Position numbers and translations under genes: made by a program. This document shows, one piece after another, positions 12,663-24,590 of a stretch of DNA of 64,000 nucleotides. The stretch covers positions 3,663,001-3,727,000 of the forward strand of contig OY987265.1 of NCBI GenBank assembly GCA_963920665.1, given 5' to 3'. The notes beneath the pieces were generated by a model. The model was not told the origin of the DNA, did not search any database, and saw only the letters and a program-made list of their open reading frames with translations. This DNA comes from Straminergon stramineum. Its lineage: Eukaryota > Streptophyta > Bryopsida > Hypnales > Calliergonaceae. How positions within the stretch are numbered: position 1 is the first letter of the stretch; each line of letters starts with the position of its first letter.

Positions 12663-13590
12663 TTAACCCTTGAAGGTTTTTTTACTATGTTTTCACCAAA
12701 AATGCTCCAAAATCACCATTTCTAGCACAAGTGTCAAATACTAGAAAAAAAACATTTTTGGACATATGTAACTAAAGGATATTGTAGTAACTTGGTTTGA
12801 GAAGATGTTGAAAAATTTTCATACATTTCCACTCTGTGAATTACAAGATATTAGTGTTTGAATTGACAAAAATCCTTGAGGGGGCTCTACTAAAAACAAG
12901 GCAACTGCGCTTCAAAAGGTCACATGCATATGAAAAAATGTCTAAAATGGTGGTGCTTCTTTGGATTCATTCTTCAAGGCAAGTTGGCTACATGCTTGAA
13001 AAAATTCAAATCATTTGGAATTGTACAACATATTTAAAAAAAATAGTGAGTAGAAAGAAGTAGAGAATGATTCAAAATACTAAATTGTTAAGAATTTAGT
13101 TATGAAATTGAAAAATGACAATCCCAATTATTCAAATGTTGTAATAAACAATCAACATCCTATGATTTTATTTTTTTCAAAAAATATTGAAAATTGAGTT
13201 AAATAAGGGACTTCAAAGTTTATTTTAGAATAGAGAATCTATAATTGCCACAAACTAAAGTTCTTCATAACTTTCATTCCATTAATTAAAAGGAGTGATT
13301 CAAAGCTTTCTAGGTATCTAGAAAAATAATTTCAAATTTTTTTCTTAAAAAAGTGATTTTTCAAGAATTTTTTTGAGGTACCCAGTCTACCCATTGAATA
13401 ATGAAAATTACATACCATACAATAACTTTTTAACCATGTTATCAAAAGTTATGAAACTTGTTGGGCCTTAAAGCTACTACTTGCTCACATGTTATGTGCA
13501 AATTTCAACAAAAAAAAAATTCCATTCATAGTAAGTTGCCTAAAATCACTATGTTGTCAAAAAAACGTTGTTTGGTCCTTTATGAGTTAA
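12663..13590. mobile_element. TTAA-bounded MITE (piggyBac-like ends), long type A, degenerate
   Basis: It starts TTAACCCTTGAAGG and ends GGTCCTTTATGAGTTAA, with TTAA at both borders and a length of 928 bp. Internal sequence is collinear with 23090-24022 and 46298-47234, including AAAATGCTCCAAAA near the left end, a block with ATGTCTAAAATGGTGGTGCTTC, and an ACTTTAAAGTTTATTTTAGA-like block. The ends are worn (2-3 changes from the family consensus), which suggests an old copy. There is no transposase frame. Confidence 0.8.
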
Positions 13591-15435
13591 TATTTCTTTT
13601 TGGTTCAAATGTAAGTATTTCTTCTTGGACAACAATGAATACATGTGCAAATACTTTGGAAGGACCAAGTGGACCAGATTTGTACATGCTGTCTTTTAGC
13701 AATTTCAAGTGTGTTAAATAGAATTTTTGACCAATTTGATTGATTGACTGACTAATGCAAGGTTCATGGGCGATTCTAGCCATGAAAGCTTTGGCACCAT
13801 ATAAATTACTTGGAGTATATTTTATGCAATATGATAAATTCTATTTGTCATTTCAAAATCAAGAAAAATCGATCTCTTAAGGTCTAATCTTTACCATCCA
13901 AATATCCAATTGACTTCGTCCAATGAATTGAAAATAGGGTCTCTGCAAAATCTACAATTCTATTCCATTGAAACCAAACATTAGATGAGATTGACTATCT
14001 AAACAAGATTGTGAGTTTCTTTAAGTTTTCGAACTACAGGGAACTCTAGAAAGTGCGCCACATCAGCAATATGATGTGGACGAAGTTTGACCACGTCACA
14101 TATTAATTTTTATTGATTTAAAATTTTAATTTAATTTTTTAATGATTTTTTTATTTAGTATTTTTTTATTGTTATTTAATATTATGACAATTGTGCCTTC
14201 ATTCATTGCAAAGGCAACAACCTTGAAATGGCCCTTTAAAGGACCTAAATTTCATCTAATGTTAGTGAAGAAGGCCCACTTCGGACTGAAGGCAAAAATT
14301 ATATAACAATAGTGGATACAACTTGTTGTGTAAAAATCAACTCCATAACTATTATAATTTCATAAAGCAGTCAATTACATTACTTAAATATGTGGATTGA
14401 GTTTGAATATTGAAAAACTTACTATTTGGGGAAAGTGTTGGTGTTCTAATTACTAGATCTTATGCATTTTTTCACAAATTAATAGAAACCACAATTTTGA
14501 CCAATAAAAAAAATTCAAATGCTAAAAAGAGAAATTGTATTTTTGGTGAATTTTTGAAGTTATATCTTCAAAATTCATTTGAAGAGAATCTAAAAATATT
14601 TTTATAATTTTGATCATATAGATACTTTCTACTTTTAGTGCTTTACATTATCATTGTTGATGCAAACTTCAAAAAAGTTATAGAACTTATATTTTATAAC
14701 ACATTTGTGTTTTGGTCCAAAGCCCTTGGACTTTTAGGGGTTAAGTAACTACACCTAATTTGATCACTTTCTAAAAAAATTCACTATAGATTCTTGTCTA
14801 CCAAATGCACTCCCACTACTCATAAGAGTATGTGTTTTATTTTAGAAATATCTATTTTTGGCACTTTGAAAAGTCATGATTTATTCATACACAAAGTCCA
14901 AAAAATACATTATAAGAGAATCTAGAATCTCCTTTTGACCAACAACAAATGCTTATGAAAGGTTTTTCAATATAATAATACGAACCACGGCTTTAAGTGT
15001 AGTTACCTTATGCTCTTCATCAACAATCCATTATGTCTATGCATCTCGAAAAAAACACAATAATTATAGTTTGTAATATAGTTGCTTGGATCCAATCCAA
15101 GCAAGCTACATTGTCAAAATCCAATTGTTGGCCATTATGATCCAACAACAACGTACGGAGCTTGCGATATTCTTCTTGGGTTATGGCAAATAAACCTCAA
15201 CCTTGTGTCCAACCAAAATACGCCACATCATCACCCAACTCAGACCGATTTGGTTAAGTATATATCATATGAGACACCCAAGTGCCGAAATTGAATTTCC
15301 ACGTCAAATTCTCAGGGGTCCACATCACCTTAGACCATTCACAAGATGACACATCGCACTTCTTTTACAGAAACGACTTAATTTCTGCCAAATCTGACCC
15401 TTGTGTAGGGTATATCTCCGAATGAACATATCAAA
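13591..15435. other. AT-rich stretch, no gene seen; one orphan TTAA-type end
   Basis: No coding gene is recognised. At about 14730-14744, GGACTTTTAGGGGTTAA matches the right end of the TTAA-bounded family, but I could not place a matching left end. GC rises from about 15080 on, approaching the ClpS-like gene, and this part may include its promoter or 5' untranslated region. Confidence 0.4.
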
Positions 15436-15846
15436 ATGGCTCCACAGTCTACTTTAGACTTGCACCGCAAATTTCACCAAAAATCTTCAAATTCCCTGAA
15501 TTCCTCCCGTCACCCAGACACACTCATTTTACTTGGATTGCCAAACCAACACTTGGCAAGCTTCGTGCTTCACGTCATCCAAAGTCCGTCGTTCGATTTC
15601 ATCACCGTCGTCAGACGATTAGTTAGGTCAGGCTTTTTCGTCCGCCAGATGGATGCGCGAAACCGGGAGGTTAGATCAGATAGCTTCTCGTCAGTCCAAT
15701 TGCTCACTCCAGAATTTTGGTTCGTCAAGATACCGGACGTCCATCGGCCGATTTTATCACTATCGCCCAACGTTTCGTCACGTCAGGTTCTCTCGTCCGT
15801 CGGATTGCTGGTGCCTTCCTGGTCGTTGAGTAAGTGTGCGGTTTGA
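15436..15846 (+). other. Open frame of 136 codons upstream of the ClpS-like gene, unrecognised
   Basis: The frame begins with ATG in a fair context (A at -3, G at +4) and ends about 200 bases before the ClpS-like start. The protein is rich in Ser, Arg and Val and shows no domain, signal peptide or repeat I recognise. The region could be 5' untranslated sequence or promoter of the ClpS-like gene, with the frame arising by chance in GC-rich DNA. I see no evidence of selection on it. Confidence 0.2.
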
Positions 15847-16048
15847 AGTTTCAGGAAGTAGTTCAATCGCTCTAGAATTTTCGACCTGCATTTGTGGTGT
15901 AGTGCAGAAGTGGTCTAGTTCATTTCAATAGAAGAAATCAGGGTTTCTGGACGAAATTTGTTGGAAATTTTGGCCATTTCAGCTGCGGAAGTGCAGAGTT
16001 GCGGTGGATTTCTTTTTTTGCGTTCTGTTTTGAAATTTGGTGTTAGAG

Positions 16049-17633
16049 ATGGCGGTGTCCATAGGAAGCGCTGCACCAGCGGCGTGGTGCATGAGATTGC
16101 AACAAGCAAGTGGTGATAGCGGCGCATCAGCTGCGTCTTGTGTGAGAGTCGCCGCTGGAGCGAGGGCGGTGGTCGTCGGGAGCGTACCCCGTGCTATTCT
16201 GGGTGGAAGCCGCGGTGCTGGTGTATTGGAGCGACCGAAATTGGACCAAAGCGGCTCTGATAACACTCCTATGACTGAAGAAGGTATGAAGCTCGACTGA
16301 TACGAATTTTCTTTCTCTATGTCGTTGTCACGAGGATTCAATCGTGGTGCTTGCTATCGCCTTTTTTCTGTTCGTCTTTCTTAGACTTGGAATTTTCTAG
16401 GGATTTTGAACCTCGTTGAGGCGAGGCTAAGGAGCAATCAGGTGCCGTGTTAAGTTGTGGTGTCCTAGCTTTCAGTCTCTGTAGTGTTAGTGTCCTCGAG
16501 GTTATATGAGTATTAAGCTTACAGTGCCGTAACCTAAGTGATATCCAAATTGCGCGACTCATCGCTCTTGTGGTTAATGAATATCTGATTTTATTTTAAT
16601 GATAATTGTTTGCGATGAGGACACTTAAAAATCACCGATTTTGCTGTTGAGCATATTATTCTGGTCAAATTATTATATGCTGTTGTTGCAAATGAGAGTG
16701 AATTTTAACTCACTAGTGAATGTATTATTTGGATACTTACGTAAAAGGTATGAAAGATTGAGTTTAATTGGTAGATGTTTTGAGGTCGTCTCTATCGCAA
16801 GAGGTGCGTAGTGAGTAAGAGGATGTACAGCAGCTGATGTCTGATGTCTGATCTCGAGTTCGGCTCCATTTCCAATTTCTGGTTTATTTTCTTTAGCTGA
16901 TACTCAAATTTTGCAAGTCATCGTTCGTGAGGATAACGTATCTCTGATCTAATTCTATGGATGAATTTTCTACTTCTAAATTGTTTACAATTTTTCCAGT
17001 TCTTCTGACTCATGTTTTTATTGCAGGAGGAGAGAGTGGGAAGGAGAAGGATCGGGTTCGGACTGGAGGTGGCGATCGCTACCGCGTTCTTCTTCTGGAC
17101 GCTGATCATCACACTGAAACCTTCGGTACAAAATTCTCTCCCTCTGTCCAGGATCTCTAGGTCCTGCGATGGTTTCCGAAAGAATTGAATGACAGTGATA
17201 ACTATCGTGATGGCTGATGAATATTGCATTGAATTTTTTGCAGTTGAAAAAACTCTACCCAAAGCAGTTCCGGGGGTCACACTTGAGCACGCAAGGAAGT
17301 GTTACATGGAGGCTAAGCTTGTGGGCAAGTCTGTGGTCATGGTGGCTGTGAAGGTTCGCGTTCCTTCCTGTTGGTTACAGAAGATGTACTCATGCTTATG
17401 TTTTTGCTAAAAGACAGATTTCATAAGTATTGATTTGGAATGTTTCCGACATCTGAGTGCTTGAATCAAATGTAGAGTCATTTTCTTTGGAATTAATCTG
17501 GTGTTCGTCATTTTCTTATCAACTTATGCTTTCTGTGGCATGACAATGCTAGGAGCACGCCGAAATGCATTCTTATTGCATGGCTCGCTTTCGCCTGCGA
17601 GCAACGATTGAACCGGATGTTACCACTGTTTGA
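16049..17633 (+). CDS. ClpS-like Clp-protease adaptor, probable plastid protein (4 exons)
   Basis: I assembled exons 16049-16283, 17027-17125, 17244-17353 and 17553-17633. All introns are GT..AG, phases 1, 1 and 0 agree, and the total is 525 nt, or 174 aa. ClpS adaptors dock on the ClpC/ClpA N-domain and present N-degron substrates to Clp protease. Residues 1-60 are rich in Ala, Ser, Gly and Arg with no acidic residue until Asp23, as in a plastid transit peptide. A linker follows (about 61-95), then the ClpS core from about 96: RYRVLLLDADHHTETFVEKT, VPGVTLEHARKCYMEAKLVG, KSVVMVAVKEHAEMH and RLRATIEPD. Against E. coli ClpS (N34, D35, D36, H66), the peptide-pocket positions here are Asp, Ala, Asp and Lys, so two of the three main alpha-amino contacts (D35, H66) are missing. 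The ATG at 16049 has G at -3 and +4. Fold assignment is strong; N-degron function is doubtful. Confidence 0.85.
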
Positions 17634-18230
17634 GCATGTATGTCTTTGACCATGACATTCGCATGCCCCAGCAAGCTGATTTTGTAGTGTAAGTGCTCTA
17701 CTAAGCGCATTGCCTAGTCAGATTTCATTAAGAATATGTAATTAATATCCTCAATTGGATACGAACGTGCTCCAATCTGGAGCAGAGGAGCTTGAGTGTA
17801 TGCTAGTTTGTGTAACAAGCGTGAAGACCAATTTTTAAGTTAGCAAGTATAGCTTGCGAATTTGTTGAAGCTACCACGGATTTGCTCTTTCTCGGGAGAT
17901 ACTTCCCTATATATGAGATGCACTTTTCATTTTGCGTAGCTCGCATTGCTGGCTCATCTCGAAGGTTTTCATCAGTGTTGTGGTCTTAAGTTTTCGATGG
18001 TGCAATTCCTGAGACAAGCCGAGTTGCCGACGGTTGTATGAACATCAGATCTTTTAATGAAAGATTAAATAGTTGAAATTTCCTTCGGAGTAAAACAACC
18101 CCGCTCAGGTAGGAGTATGTAATGGCAATGTTGACCTAATTTTCACATAAATTACATTGGCACAAAAATGTCAGAATCAAAATGAATAAGGCTCTAAGAC
18201 ATGTCACAATTACCTTCATTCATATGCATC
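17634..18230. other. 3' flank of the ClpS-like gene
   Basis: No gene is seen. The first 350 bases probably hold the 3' untranslated region. GC falls gradually towards the repeat that begins at 18231. Confidence 0.4.
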
Positions 18231-19034
18231 TAAGGTAAACCTGCCTATGACAGGCAGAATGAGTGTTTTGCCCTGTTACAATTAGCAAAAAAACTCAAGA
18301 GTTTTTCCCATAAAGACAACTGCGAAAAAGAAGAGAGCAATTGAAAATTTAATTTTCTGACAAAGTATGAATTCCTTATGAATTTTTGAAGAGTGATTAC
18401 CAATTGGCCTCAAAGAGTTTGTAGACTATCTCAAAACTAGCAAAAAGTGTATGCATGATGGCCATCCTACCACCTAAAGCAGTCAGAATATTTTCTGACA
18501 TGGGGTACAATATTTTCTAACATGGCCAGGACATGAAGAATTAATAAAATCACTTGCTTTGATGAATTTACACTGAAAAGTTAGAAAATCTTAAAACAGG
18601 CACTAATAATTCCATCACCATCACCCAAGCCATTGATTTTGGAGGACATTAAATCCTCCATTCAAATTGGATCTGCACGGTCAGATTTACCATAGGGAAA
18701 ACGCAGGAATTTTTTATTTTTTGCACATTAATTTTTTTGCAAATTCTGAATTCATATTTGCAATCAGAGACCCCAAATTACCTCGGAGAAGTGTAGGACA
18801 TACCTTAGACACAGCTTAAAATAGGGGGCAGTTTTGACTTTTACCTTCAGATAAAATACAAAATGCTCCTTCGGGGCCCAGTTTGAATGAAGGATTTAAC
18901 ATCCTGCATTGATTTTGATCACTAACTAACCTAATGTAGTCCTAATCTTATTTATTAGAGAAAGTCTGTCATGAATTGATGTAAGACTCTAATGGATCAT
19001 TTCTCGGGTGTCTGTCATAGGCACGTTTACCTTA
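18231..19034. mobile_element. MITE with TAAGGTAAAC terminal inverted repeats, interrupted by a nested MITE
   Basis: The ends are inverted repeats. The left begins TAAGGTAAACCTGCCTATGA, and the right, read on the other strand, begins TAAGGTAAACGTGCCTATGA. Internally it is the reverse complement of sequence repeated at about 22150-22545, 43690-44140 and 44305-44785. A 266-bp MULE-like MITE sits inside it (18641-18906). Without that and its duplicated 10 bases the element is about 0.53 kb. It has no coding capacity. The superfamily is not assigned; no clean target duplication was found. Confidence 0.75.
18641..18906. mobile_element. MULE-like MITE with 10-bp target duplication (CATTGATTTT)
   Basis: This 266-bp element is flanked on both sides by the exact 10-mer CATTGATTTT (18631-18640 and 18907-18916). 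Its ends are inverted repeats (GGACATTAAATCCTCCATTC, and GGATGTTAAATCCTTCATTC on the other strand). The interrupted host repeat has uninterrupted relatives at 44.3 and 43.7 kb with only one version of the target, which supports a real insertion. A 9-10 bp duplication is typical of Mutator-like elements. The sibling copy is at 24323-24590, inverted. Confidence 0.88.
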
Positions 19035-19572
19035 TCCCAACGTGACAAGAAGATAAAAGAATTCCAAATTGTATGAGAAGCAAAATTCTTGATCTGCCAA
19101 ACAATACATCCCAAATTGTTGTGGCCGTGTAAGTTAATGTTTGCAGCCAGGTGGCCAGAATGGGTTCCAGGACTGGTGAGTGGGATTTTACAAACTTTGG
19201 GCTTCCTACAAATATGGAGAAGGAGCTTACAATGGTAGAGGAAATATAGCTGTATGTCCATCTTTTCCAACCAATTTTCCGCTTATGAAAGGAAAACATT
19301 CCACCAAAATTCTTATTAGGTTGGATTGTGATTACAAATTTGCTCGGGAATCCATATGTGATCGGTTCTTCAGAAGTAAAATGTGGACTCTCACAAACAG
19401 GAATACCAAATAGATGTGTGAAAATAAAATGACTAGACCCGGAAAGAACTTTGGTTTTATCAACTTCAAGAATGGCCAGCTCATCAACAAAAGTTTTCAA
19501 TACATACTGAAATTTTACATTTTTATAGTTTAAATTCTTCAGAATATCATACTGATTGCAAAATATCTTCAA
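19027..19572 (-). other. 181-codon open frame, unrecognised
   Basis: This is the longest open frame in the 18-33 kb interval. The protein (MKIFCNQYDILKNLN...) shows no motif I can name. A second minus-strand frame overlaps its 3' part (18989-19270), so either it is chance or a frameshift has split an older gene. It abuts the right end of the TAAGGTAAAC element. I give no function. Confidence 0.25.
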
Positions 19573-19664
19573 ATCCTGTGATAGATCATTTTTGGAAAGT
19601 TATCAGTCATAACATTCTTGGGTTGCATTAAGGTCGAGGTACTCATAACCGATCACTTATTTAA

Positions 19665-20071
19665 GAGCATCGCCACCCATTCTCGCCAAAGCTGGCCGGA
19701 ATGACCTAGGGTGGGCCCAGAGAGAAAAAAGTAGTCCACCAGGGACCCAACCCAGAACAAAAAGCTTCCGGTCACTCCAAAAGTCTCTCGCCAAACACTA
19801 GGACCCCATCCCTGCCATCCTTCTTATTTGGGTGCTTGATCTTGTCAAGTTGTTGGTTTGTGTGCTCCAATACATTATATCTTGCATTTTTTAATCAATT
19901 GGCATGTTGATTGGCCCCTCGGTTTGCAAAGACATTAATACTTTGAGATTGACTTCGTTTGGCGTGTCTCGAGGGCGGGAATGAATGGGGCACAGTAGAC
20001 GCCCGGAGGGAACAAGGCCCGGACCACCCCATTCACCCAACCACATTTGGCGAGAATGGGTAGCGATGTTC
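19665..20071. mobile_element. MITE with GAGCATCGCC termini, copy 1
   Basis: It starts GAGCATCGCCACCCATTCTC and, on the other strand, its right end begins AACATCGCTACCCATTCTCG, an inverted repeat of about 25 bp. The subterminal parts are GC-rich (GGCCGG, GGGCCC). A second copy is at 24683-26860. No coding capacity, and no clean target duplication was found. The ends resemble the GAGCATC-type termini of plant PIF/Harbinger or hAT MITEs, but I do not assign it. Confidence 0.8.
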
Positions 20072-20080
20072 CAACGAGGG

Positions 20081-20313
20081 GTGCTATTATGTGAGCATAG
20101 GAGTGTGAGCCCATGAGCCTATAATACCACACACCTATGTTATAGGTGTATATACTATAGAAACCGTCTATAATTATAGGGTATATATGTTGCAAATACC
20201 CATATTATAGGTGTTTATGATATATACACCTTCTATAGTGTGTGGTATCTATATTATAGGTACCTATAATGTAGGCTCAATGCTCACAAGCTCGCAAGCT
20301 CACATACTAGCAC
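20081..20313. mobile_element. MITE with GTGCTATTATGTGAGC termini, copy 2
   Basis: This 233-bp element has terminal inverted repeats GTGCTATTATGTGAGC and, from the right end, GTGCTAGTATGTGAGC. The interior is self-complementary (repeated ATTATAGGTGTATATACTAT-like words and TACCTATAATGTAGG), so a single strand could fold almost end to end. The other copy is at 12348-12586. It lies nine bases beyond the end of the GAGCATCGCC MITE. Confidence 0.82.
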
Positions 20314-23089
20314 CATTGATCTCCAATGATCTCCAATGAAGTAAATTGTTGTTTTTTCAAAATCTAACTATATGGATGTTTAAAGAGCTTGCTTATTAGT
20401 ATGTCCACCAATTTTGAGTGCAAAATTGCGTAGAAGTTGTGAGACTATAACAAGAGAAATGTAACTTTTTTATTTTTAGTATGTTGCCCCTTCTAACAAT
20501 GTTTTAGAAATTTATATATAAATTTTTTTTGGATTGAAGGTGACATGACCAACTAAAAATTGTGTTAGCACACTAATATGCACTTCCAAAAACCTTAAGG
20601 TCAAATGAAGAGCTATGAAACTCATTATACAGTCCACCTTGCAATTCTTGAAATGCAATTTTTTTTAAAAGTAGAAATTGCAAATAACTCCAAATCAACA
20701 TGTGCATGTTTAAATTTTCAATGGCAGAAATCATGAAAACACTTTACTCTTTTTGTTGGGACCATTTTCAAAGCAAATAAATAAGTATAATTTTTTAGAT
20801 CTCAAATCAAGTGAAATTGGCAAGCTTTACTCTTCCACTAAGGTACATATATGCCTTGAGGACCTTTGAAAAATCAAAAATCAAGTATTTACTTTTTGCA
20901 ATGAAAAATAAAATATTGTAATAGATCTCTTTTGGAAAGTTGTCAATTCATAACATTTTTGGATTGCTTTTAATTAAGGTTGAGCTACCTATAAAAAAAT
21001 CACTTACTTAAGCAATTTTGCTCATGATTTGGAGGAGTAAAACGGATTATAAAATTTCCGTAACTTTATTTTTAGAATTGAAATCGCTAAGAATTTTGGA
21101 AGCCAAAAGTTGGCCTAAATCCATAACCAATGCATAGAGTGTTCCATAACCTCTCATTTAAAGTGTATTTCTTGTTCACTTTGGCACTCAAAACCAAACA
21201 TAAGTGTCATGACAATATTATGACCAACTAAAAAAGGAATCACAGAAATCAATCCCAACCTTTGTCACATCATTTTTTGGTGCCCTACAAATTGCAAATG
21301 GGATCCTAGTTGGTAATGGGTAGCTCAATCTTAGCCTTGTAGTGTTGTTGCGGACACTAAATGTCCAATGGATGACTTCCATTGAGATTGGAGGATGGAA
21401 AAAATGTTTTTTCATCCCATTTAATTATTTGGAGGACACTTGTGTACATTTTCAATGTATGGTATTGTAGTCCTTCATTGTGATCACATTGGCTTTTCTA
21501 AAGAAGAAGATGCTTAATCCACAAATCACTCTTGTAGTGTATTTGGGCCATTTCTTGCTATTTACTCTTGATGTGAATTTTAGCCATAGAAGTGGTATTT
21601 TTTGAATTGGAGTCCAACTAATGAGATGAAACTTATCCTCAACTCTTTCTACTCCAATTGAAAATTTTGAAAAATAAATAAATTTCAATATTTTATAGCA
21701 ATATGAACTTTGGGCCTATAACCATGGTTTGTTGATTTTCTAATTATAGACTAATATCATAAAATTTGTTTATACTACGATTTTATACACTATATTATAC
21801 ATCAATAGTGAAATTTCAGTTTTTTGAGTATATTTTGTATTTGATATGAATTTTCTTCATTTTTTTCTTAAGAAATTCACATTAATTTCAATTTTTTCCA
21901 AAAATGGTTGAAATTTTTACAACGTGTAGAAGACATGTGGTTTCATCTCTAAAAAATAAATACAGATTTTTTCTTTCATATCTATTTGAAAAATGGCAAC
22001 AAACAAAATAATGGACAATTAAATTAGAACTTAGTTAGTGGTCAAGGTCTTATGGGCCTATCTTTATAGGGTTCATGTAACATTTTATTAGAACAACACG
22101 AAATGAACAATATTTGATGTAGGAGTAATCAAGCAAAACCTTAGCTCTAATTTAAGGTAAATGAGCCTATGAAAGGCATATTGCCTAATGCAATCATCTA
22201 GTAAGAAATTATTTTTTACAATCTCACATCAACCTATGACAAAAAAATTGCAATAAAGGAAGTTTGAGCTAATGAGGTTGAGTTAGAGGCCACATTCAAT
22301 GCCTTTGGTGATGGTGAAGGAGTTATTAGTAATCACAATAGGAGCTTCCACCTTTCTAGTGTAAATTCATCACAAGAAGACACAATTTTATTCCTTCATG
22401 TCATAGCCATGTTAGGGAAAATTGTGACTACTTTAGGTGGTAAGATGATCATAATAGGTACACTTTTGGGTGGTTTAGGGGTAGTCTAGAGACTCTTATG
22501 GGCCAATTGGGAAGCATGCTTCAAAAATAAATTTTCTTCTAGCACTTTCTAAAGATGAAGTTTTGTCTTTCAACATTTAAAAAAAAATCATGTACCTAAG
22601 GTCCAAATCTTGTGTGCTTAGTCAATATGTTAAAACATGGGTTGAGAATATATGCCAAAAAAATTTAACCAAATAAAGTTCATATTCATCTTTAAAAAAT
22701 TATAAAGTAGAAGGTGGTATTAGATGAAAGAAAAAATTAAATTACTAATAAATTTTACAAGAAATTGAGAATGGTTAATTCCAATGGTGAAAATGTCCTT
22801 GTAAGCAATAGATATCCTTTATTTTCATTTTTCTTTGGAAATTTTTTAAATTGAGTTCAAAAACCTTCTTTCTTTGTTTTTCTTGCTTGTATTGTTTACA
22901 AAATAATACTCTTCATAACTCTAACCTTATCATTTGGAATTTAATAATTTCAATGTTTTTGAATAGGTATCAATCTATACAATAAAATAAAATGAATTCA
23001 TCTTTTTTAAGAATACCTTTTAAGCTACCCATTTTGACATTGAAATTGGAAAAAAACTTTTAACTTTTGCAATATTTATTGGAGTGATC
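20314..23089. other. AT-rich stretch without a recognised gene
   Basis: No coding gene is seen. It includes a repeat at about 22150-22545 (listed separately) and otherwise anonymous AT-rich DNA with short chance frames. Confidence 0.5.
22150..22545. repeat. TAAGGTAAAC-family repeat, second copy
   Basis: It begins TTTAAGGTAAATGAGCCTAT and shares with 43690-44140 and 44305-44785 the block GTGAAGGAGTTATTAGTAAT, a GTGTAAATTCATCACAAGAAG block, and GGGGTAGTCTAGAGACTCTT. It is the reverse complement of the sequence inside 18231-19034. The right terminal repeat is lost or too worn to place. Confidence 0.7.
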
Positions 23090-24022
23090 TTAACCCCTAA
23101 AGTTCCTTGACTATGTTATCACCAAAACCCCTCAAAATTTGTCATTTCTAATATAAGTACCAAATTTTTGAAAAATATCATTTTTGGACAAGTATAACTG
23201 TAGGATCTTGTAGTACACTATATTGAGAAGATGTGGAAAATGATTCAGAAAATTCTACCTTGTAGATTGCAAGATATTAGCATTTGAAGTGACAAAAATC
23301 TTTTTTTGGGCCTTGTGAAAAAACAGGTAGCTGTACTTCACAAGGTCATCATTTGTATGAAAAAATGTCCCAAATGGTGGTGCTTCTTAAGATTCATTCT
23401 TCAATACAAATTGGCTACAAGCTTGAAAATTTTCCGATCATTTGGAATTGTGCAACATATAGGAAAAAAATAGTAAGTAGAAAGATGTAGAGAATTATTC
23501 AAAATACGAATTTGTTAACAATTCAATAATGGAATTGAAAAATCCCAATCCCAATGGTTGTAATGTTGTAATAAAAAATCTACATCTAATGTTTGTTTGT
23601 TTTTCAAAAAATATTGAAAATTGAGTTAAATAAAGGACTTTAAAGTTTATTTTAGAGTAGAGAATCCGTACTTGCCTACAAACTAAAACATTTCGTAACT
23701 TTTGACTCCTTGATCAAAATGGAATGATTCAAAGCTTTCTATGTATTTATAAATCTAGAAAATCAATTTCAAATTTTTATTTTTGAAAAAAATGATTTTT
23801 TCATACCTGCCATTATTGCCGAGTTGAGAAACAAACTACATATTAGGCGATAACTTTTTATTCATATTTCCAAATGCCTTGAAATTTAGTGTTCATGAAA
23901 GATATTACTTGTCCACGCCTTTTGTTAAAGTTTGGGCCAAAAACATGAAAATCTCTAGTCACATGTACCTGCCCAAAAAAGTTATGTTGCCAAAAAACAC
24001 ACCCTGGTCCTTTAGGGGTTAA
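23090..24022. mobile_element. TTAA-bounded MITE (piggyBac-like ends), type A
   Basis: It starts TTAACCCCTAAAGTTCCTTG and ends CCTGGTCCTTTAGGGGTTAA, with TTAA at both borders and a length of 933 bp. It is collinear with 12663-13590 and 46298-47234. It has no open frame of transposase size, so it is non-autonomous. Confidence 0.88.
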
Positions 24023-24322
24023 ACTAAGTTTAACATGGAGATTAGAATGATTAGCATCCATTATAAAAATCTCATACAAAAGTTCTAAACAATGAAATCA
24101 AGAAAGATGGCCTGAGTTCTCAAAAAATCCAAAGCGTGTTTTTTAGTCCTTTACATGTTAGACTAGAGGACCAACAATTCACATCCCCATAAATAAACCT
24201 CATTTGATAACATTCATAACTTCAATGTAGAATATTTCATAGAAAGTAATGGAACTCATACACTAGGTCGTGAGAGAATATTGACCCTCTATAAGCTTTT
24301 CTTTTTTGGAGGCCTTTAATTG

Positions 24323-24590
24323 GTAGGACACTAAATCTTGCAAATGAAGTGGGCCCCGCAAGGGCATTTTGTGTTTTACTTGGGGGTAAAAGTAAAACCT
24401 GCCCCCTATTTTGAGCCATGCCTAGGGTATGGTCTACACCTCTCCAAGCTAATTTGGGGTCTCTGATTGCAAATATAAATTCGGCATTTGCAAAAAAAAT
24501 AATGTGCAAAAAATAAAAAATTCTTGCGTTTTTCCCATGGTAAATTTGGTCCCTATGGGGCCCACTTCGTTTGCAAGATTTAGCGTCCTC
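24323..24590. mobile_element. MULE-like MITE with 10-bp target duplication (CCTTTAATTG)
   Basis: This 268-bp element is flanked by the exact 10-mer CCTTTAATTG at 24313-24322 and 24591-24600. The terminal repeats are GGACACTAAATCTTGCAAAT and, from the right, GGACGCTAAATCTTGCAAAC. The interior is the reverse complement of 18641-18906 (shared CCAAATTA(C/G)CTCGGAGA-like, ATTTGCAATCAGAGACCCC and AAATAGGGGGCAG-like words). Two independent 10-bp duplications support a Mutator-like superfamily origin. Confidence 0.9.
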
